Positions 61,201 through 64,000 of a stretch of 64,000 bases of DNA are shown in pieces. The position numbers were made by a program, and so were the translations under genes. A model generated the notes under the pieces. It did not search any database, was not told the DNA's origin, and saw nothing but the letters and a program-made list of their open reading frames with translations. Every line of letters begins with the position of its first letter. Positions within the stretch are counted from its first letter, which is position 1. This DNA comes from Sorangium cellulosum (GTDB lineage: Bacteria; Myxococcota_A; Polyangia; Polyangiales; Polyangiaceae): the NCBI RefSeq assembly GCF_002950945.1, contig NZ_CP012673.1:5207001-5271000 (forward strand). The letters run 5' to 3'.

Positions 61201-64000
61201 GACCCCGGTCGAATCGGGCGTGTGCTTCGTGTTCGTGGGCTTTCTCGCACACTGGAAGACGACTTACCGGGATCTGTTCGCGGTTTACGACCGAGGGGAG
61301 AGGAGCGGGCTCATGCTCGGCGACCTGCAGCACGTCGCCTACGCCAAGAACGATCGCGCCCAGCGCTCGTTCCTGGTCGGTGCGCGGCTGCTGGCCTGCC
61401 GCGAGCAGGTAGCGGAGCTGCGGCGGTACTTGACGCACATCTCGGCGGCAGGTCAGCTGGTCAATGCGCTGGTCGTCGAGCGAGCCGTCGCTCGGTTGAC
61501 GGCACGCGAATCGGAGAAGCAGGCCGTCGCCTCGGCCGACCGCGAAGCCACCGCCGTGGTGGTCGCCGAGAAGAGCACCCAGTACTGCTACGCCTACGGG
61601 CAAGCCCAGATGCTGACGAGCTTCATCCTGGGCGACTTCGCTGCGGCGCGTCAATGGATGGAGTTCACCCGGGAGTTCTTGATCATCGCGGCGGGGCAGT
61701 TCTCGCTTCCCGATTACAAGCTCTTCGAAGGCCTGCTGGCGGCGAGGGCGTGCCGCGAAGGAGGCCCGGAGGCGCGGGAGGCCCTGCTCGCCGTCATCGA
61801 GGAGAACCTGAAGCAGCTCGAGGCTTGGTCCCGTCTGTGCTCGGAGAACTTCGCTCACAAGGCTCACTTCCTGGCCGCCGAGCACGCGCGCCTGACGGGG
61901 CAGCCGCTGCAAGTCGTGCTCGCCCGCTACCGCGACGCGATCAGGACGGCCGGAGACGGGTTCATCCACTTGCGGGCGCTCGTCCACGAGCACCAGGCAG
62001 AGATGTGGCTATCGCTGGACGAGCCCCTGCACGCCAGGACATGCCTGGAGACGGCTTACCGGCTCTACGCTGACTGGGGCGCCACGGCCAAGCTCGAATC
62101 GCTGGCGCGTGAGCACCCCGCTCTGCTCGCGGATGCCGTCCGAGGAGACATCGCGACGCCACGCGGCGCGAAGGCGGCCGGCCAGGCTTTCGACAGCGCG
62201 TCCCTGTTCAAGGCGACGCAGAGCATCTTCGTCGAGGTCGAGACCGAGCGGCTGTTCGCCGCGCTGATGGCCACGTTGATCGAGAACGCCGGGGCAGAGC
62301 ACGGCTGCCTCGTCTTGCGAGACGACGCCGATCGCACGTACTACGTGGAGGCGCGCGCCCACGTGGAGCGCCCGATCACGAGCCTTCCGCGGCGCGTGGA
62401 GTACTCGGAAGCCGAGTTCTTGTGCCCCAGCGTCGTCAGCTACGTGCTGCGCACGGGAGAGGCCGTCACGCTGGATGACGCATCGAAGGCCGGCGCCTTC
62501 CAGGCGGACCCGCAAATTCGAAAGCGGGGCATACGTTCGGTGTTGTGCGCTCCCATCATGCGCAAGGGCGACGTCCTGGGCGCGCTGTACGTGGAGAACA
62601 ACGTCAGCGCGTATGCGTTCACGCTCGATCGATTGGCTGCGTTGCAGGTGATCGCCAGCCAGGCGGCGATCTCGATCTACAACGCACAACTCTACGAGAG
62701 CCTGGAGCGACGCGTGGCCCAGCGCACCGAGGAGCTGGCGCTCAAGAACCGTCAAATCGCCTCGATGCTCGACAATCTAGACGAGGGCGTCTTCACCATC
62801 GACCGGAACCGGCGCGTCGAACCGGGATACTCTCGACGATTGGCGGAGATCCTCGGCCATGCCGAGCTGGTCGGTCGAGACTGCCTCGCGCTGCTGCTCG
62901 ATGGCTCGAGCGTGCGACCGGACGCGTGGAGCGCGGCAGAGGCAGCGCTCAGCTGCGCCTTCGATCAAGAGCAGTGGCTGGCGGCGCTGAACAGCCACCA
63001 CCTGATCCGTGACGTGGAGCGCACGGGTCCCGGCGGCAAACCCCAGTTCCTGGAGATCTCCTGGAGCTTCATCGAGTCGGAAGCAGGCCAGGTGGAGCGT
63101 ATGCTGGTCACGGTTCGCGACGTGACCTTGCTGCGTAGCTTGAGGCAAGCGGCGCGCAACAAGGAGCGCGAGGTTGACATCATCGTGCAGGCGCTCGATT
63201 GCGGCGTCGAGGCCACACGAGCGTTCTGCGTCGACTGTCGCGAGCTGCTGGCCGCAAACCGCGCGGCGCTCGGGCCGCACGTCGAGATTTCCGAGCAGCT
63301 CGGTGATGCCACCTTGCGCGACCTGCACACCCTGAAGGGCAACGCCCGCCTGCACGGCTTCACGCACCTGGTGGACTGCCTGCACTCTGCGGAGAGCGCC
63401 TGCCATGCCTTGCGCCGGGCGCCAGAGCAGCCGATCGACAGGCGCGAGCTGCTGGAGCAATTGGATGCCGTCGAGCGGACGATCGCTGAATACGAGTCGG
63501 TCTGCCAGCAAAGGCTGATGGCCGTGATCAAGAGGCTGGATGAACGGAGCGAGGGTGTCCTTCACGACATCCGGGGCTTGGTCGCGACGGCCGATTCCTC
63601 CGACGCGGCCCAGGAGCTTTTGCGCGAGCTGCGTGGAGTCCTCGCGCGCCTCGACCCTACGTCGGTGGCGCGCGTGGTCGACGAGACGCGCGAAATGCTG
63701 CCGAGCTTGGCCGCCGAGCTCGGGAAGCCCGCGCCCGCGGTGCTCACGGAGCAGGCCGAGGCGCAGCTGGCCAGCGACTGGACGGGGCTCGTGAAAGACA
63801 TCCTGGTTCAGTGCTTTCGCAACTCCCTCTATCACGGCATCGAGAGGCCCGACGTGCGAGAGCTCGCCGGCAAGCCGGCGCAGGGCAGCATCCATGTTCG
63901 CGTGCGGAGCGGACCGAGCGCGCTCGAGCTGCAGATCTTCGACGATGGCAGCGGACTTTCACTCGAGAAGCTGCGTCGGCGGGAGGGCGTTCACGCGCTG
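58271..64000 (+). CDS. Giant hybrid sensor: pseudokinase, AAA, GAF, PAS, HPt and CheA-like ATPase (3' truncated by window)
   Basis: Frame from ATG 58271 is open to the window edge (1910 residues). Residues about 20-280 form a Ser/Thr-kinase fold in which HRDxKxxN is HEDVSHGS (His127) and DFG is ADL, with APERTGRL and DYYSLGVTLFQMLTGQLPFA after it; catalysis is doubtful. An AAA_16 domain follows: Walker A PGAAGAGKS (324-332), Walker B LALVLDD, NPFFIDQLLVS. A long helical region (about 620-1300) leads to a GAF domain (about 1315-1470; GIRSVLCAPIMRKGDVLGAL), a coiled link, a PAS-like domain (about 1500-1620), an HPt with RDLHTLKGNARLHGF (His1686) and a CheA-type HATPase with CFRNSLYHGIERPDVRELAG (Asn1851) and FDDGSGLSLEKL. 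It is a cytosolic sensor histidine kinase of the protein-kinase/AAA/GAF class; the HPt-plus-CheA-type end is unusual. Confidence 0.85.
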   Translation, partial: MNRNSQAHLGEDAYQITETVAVLPRSVWRRARRATSGASVLLHSLRNEVAQPRRVLELELQMWRRIGTLAIDGDVREVDGELSLIMEDFGGAPLEIPAKGLDVGTCLELALGMSRLLHRLHEQGLLHEDVSHGSFLVNLEARRVEFADLLAVSEDAAGGAARESAPSLAHVAPERTGRLNRRPDHRADYYSLGVTLFQMLTGQLPFAASDAIGWAHAHVSRRAPLVTELSPDVPPLLAQLVSKLLAKNPDERYQSDHGLLSDLTTLCESFRRTQALPAVVLGANDVSSRFIVSRDVQGRDAELAALGGALHDVCSGKRLLVLMPGAAGAGKSAVLAELLEQHGGAPARLLSTAFEERAQAVPLSGLAQVLRRLAGDLLSLSEAELTELRQRVTAALGHNAGIMTELMPALSCVTGPSTPVVALNPVEAQRRLQHVFLSFIRIFATPERPLALVLDDCQWLDAASAELLSAILTNPESSHVMVLAAFRGGDVSDVPTLLNLQRASRRAKEVVLTLPLGPLSSDAVAEIVARSLRAPVAEARGLAEIVRRKTDGNPFFIDQLLVSLHRQGILRLEVERGRWSADLQRAEAHPACDNVGALMAERIENLCPEAARLLSAAACFGMRFDLQTLSEAVGRPLAACLELVREGLAHGLLSEVSVEPRAEPPAPGRIHEPASYTFEHSRVQQAALSRASDAERVAAHGCIGRLLRERLRGDSAPSRIFEVIHHLNAARGAIHDRGDRLDLVELNLTASHQALQSGAWTIARTHAEVAVELLASCESECPPDLAFRAVFARAETAFLLADPHVEAFCEEAFRLAPDRLARGRVHVLKTRILEHGGRMLDAVVQVRAALAEFGVRLPEAPDEINQGIGEGIGKLQAHLARVTIEGLPALPMAEDPGSRLVLELLAQVITPAFQTYPPLFFLAELIMFDLALCHGVDAVSCKNFVDCGIILLAVLGDYDAAYRIGLAAFELLKRFSPTPVESGVCFVFVGFLAHWKTTYRDLFAVYDRGERSGLMLGDLQHVAYAKNDRAQRSFLVGARLLACREQVAELRRYLTHISAAGQLVNALVVERAVARLTARESEKQAVASADREATAVVVAEKSTQYCYAYGQAQMLTSFILGDFAAARQWMEFTREFLIIAAGQFSLPDYKLFEGLLAARACREGGPEAREALLAVIEENLKQLEAWSRLCSENFAHKAHFLAAEHARLTGQPLQVVLARYRDAIRTAGDGFIHLRALVHEHQAEMWLSLDEPLHARTCLETAYRLYADWGATAKLESLAREHPALLADAVRGDIATPRGAKAAGQAFDSASLFKATQSIFVEVETERLFAALMATLIENAGAEHGCLVLRDDADRTYYVEARAHVERPITSLPRRVEYSEAEFLCPSVVSYVLRTGEAVTLDDASKAGAFQADPQIRKRGIRSVLCAPIMRKGDVLGALYVENNVSAYAFTLDRLAALQVIASQAAISIYNAQLYESLERRVAQRTEELALKNRQIASMLDNLDEGVFTIDRNRRVEPGYSRRLAEILGHAELVGRDCLALLLDGSSVRPDAWSAAEAALSCAFDQEQWLAALNSHHLIRDVERTGPGGKPQFLEISWSFIESEAGQVERMLVTVRDVTLLRSLRQAARNKEREVDIIVQALDCGVEATRAFCVDCRELLAANRAALGPHVEISEQLGDATLRDLHTLKGNARLHGFTHLVDCLHSAESACHALRRAPEQPIDRRELLEQLDAVERTIAEYESVCQQRLMAVIKRLDERSEGVLHDIRGLVATADSSDAAQELLRELRGVLARLDPTSVARVVDETREMLPSLAAELGKPAPAVLTEQAEAQLASDWTGLVKDILVQCFRNSLYHGIERPDVRELAGKPAQGSIHVRVRSGPSALELQIFDDGSGLSLEKLRRREGVHAL

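Overview
The window is very GC-rich bacterial DNA with the hallmarks of a large myxobacterial genome of the Sorangium/Polyangiales type. These are many lipoproteins with Gly/Ser/Asp repeat linkers, MopE-type DNDCD repeats, a giant kinase/AAA/GAF/CheA-like hybrid sensor, an AAA-type regulator with a Myxococcota-style C-terminus, and many paralogues and gene fragments between intact genes. The genus is inferred from style; no rRNA or housekeeping marker is present. No tRNA, rRNA or CRISPR array was seen.

Layout. 1-791 is a damaged copy of a two-gene segment that recurs at 52470-53260. 1347-4424 holds two alpha/beta-hydrolase esterases; the second ends in a tail that is antisense to a lipoprotein signal peptide and Gly/Ser linker. 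4445-4920 (minus) is a ureE/ureF remnant. 5135-6871 holds a small unknown gene (paralogue at 39313) and a minus-strand MpaB/Lcp-type haem oxygenase. 7271-20339 is a 13-kb, five-gene plus-strand operon: a 1324-residue unknown, two paralogous tail-collar (phage tail-fibre tip) proteins, a DUF6603-like 1024-residue protein and a 664-residue unknown. No other tail, phage or injection-system gene accompanies it.

20473-26422 has a frameshifted glycosidase-like gene, a CxxCH lipoprotein and a PL11 rhamnogalacturonan lyase. 27253-32419 has a BlaI/BlaR1-type repressor-protease pair with three operator boxes, plus a large AAA regulator with a fourth box upstream. 32433-38632 holds an aldo/keto reductase, lipoproteins, an AraC regulator and a MopE/lectin-like protein. 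39208-44335 is a mosaic of duplicated pieces, small membrane proteins and broken genes. 44583-47418 has a 42-bp tandem repeat followed by an ECF sigma factor translationally coupled to an exported protein. Next come an IS3 element (47503-49203), a Cys-rich lipoprotein, a three-gene cluster of small exported proteins (51609-53227), thiol peroxidase, a BP74-like protein, a luciferase-like monooxygenase split by an IS4-type element (55652-57088), and the large sensor kinase, which runs off the right edge.

Regulation. A palindrome, ATGGGACC-AA-GGTCCCAT and variants, occurs six times, upstream of the esterase, the small unknown genes, the oxygenase/tail-collar intergenic region and the BP74-like gene. 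At three sites a -10-like hexamer starts 32-33 bp downstream of the palindrome centre, the geometry of an activator-dependent promoter. The GGGAC-N4-GTCCC core matches the spacing of DevR/DosR boxes. These scattered genes, including the tail-collar operon, may therefore form one regulon.
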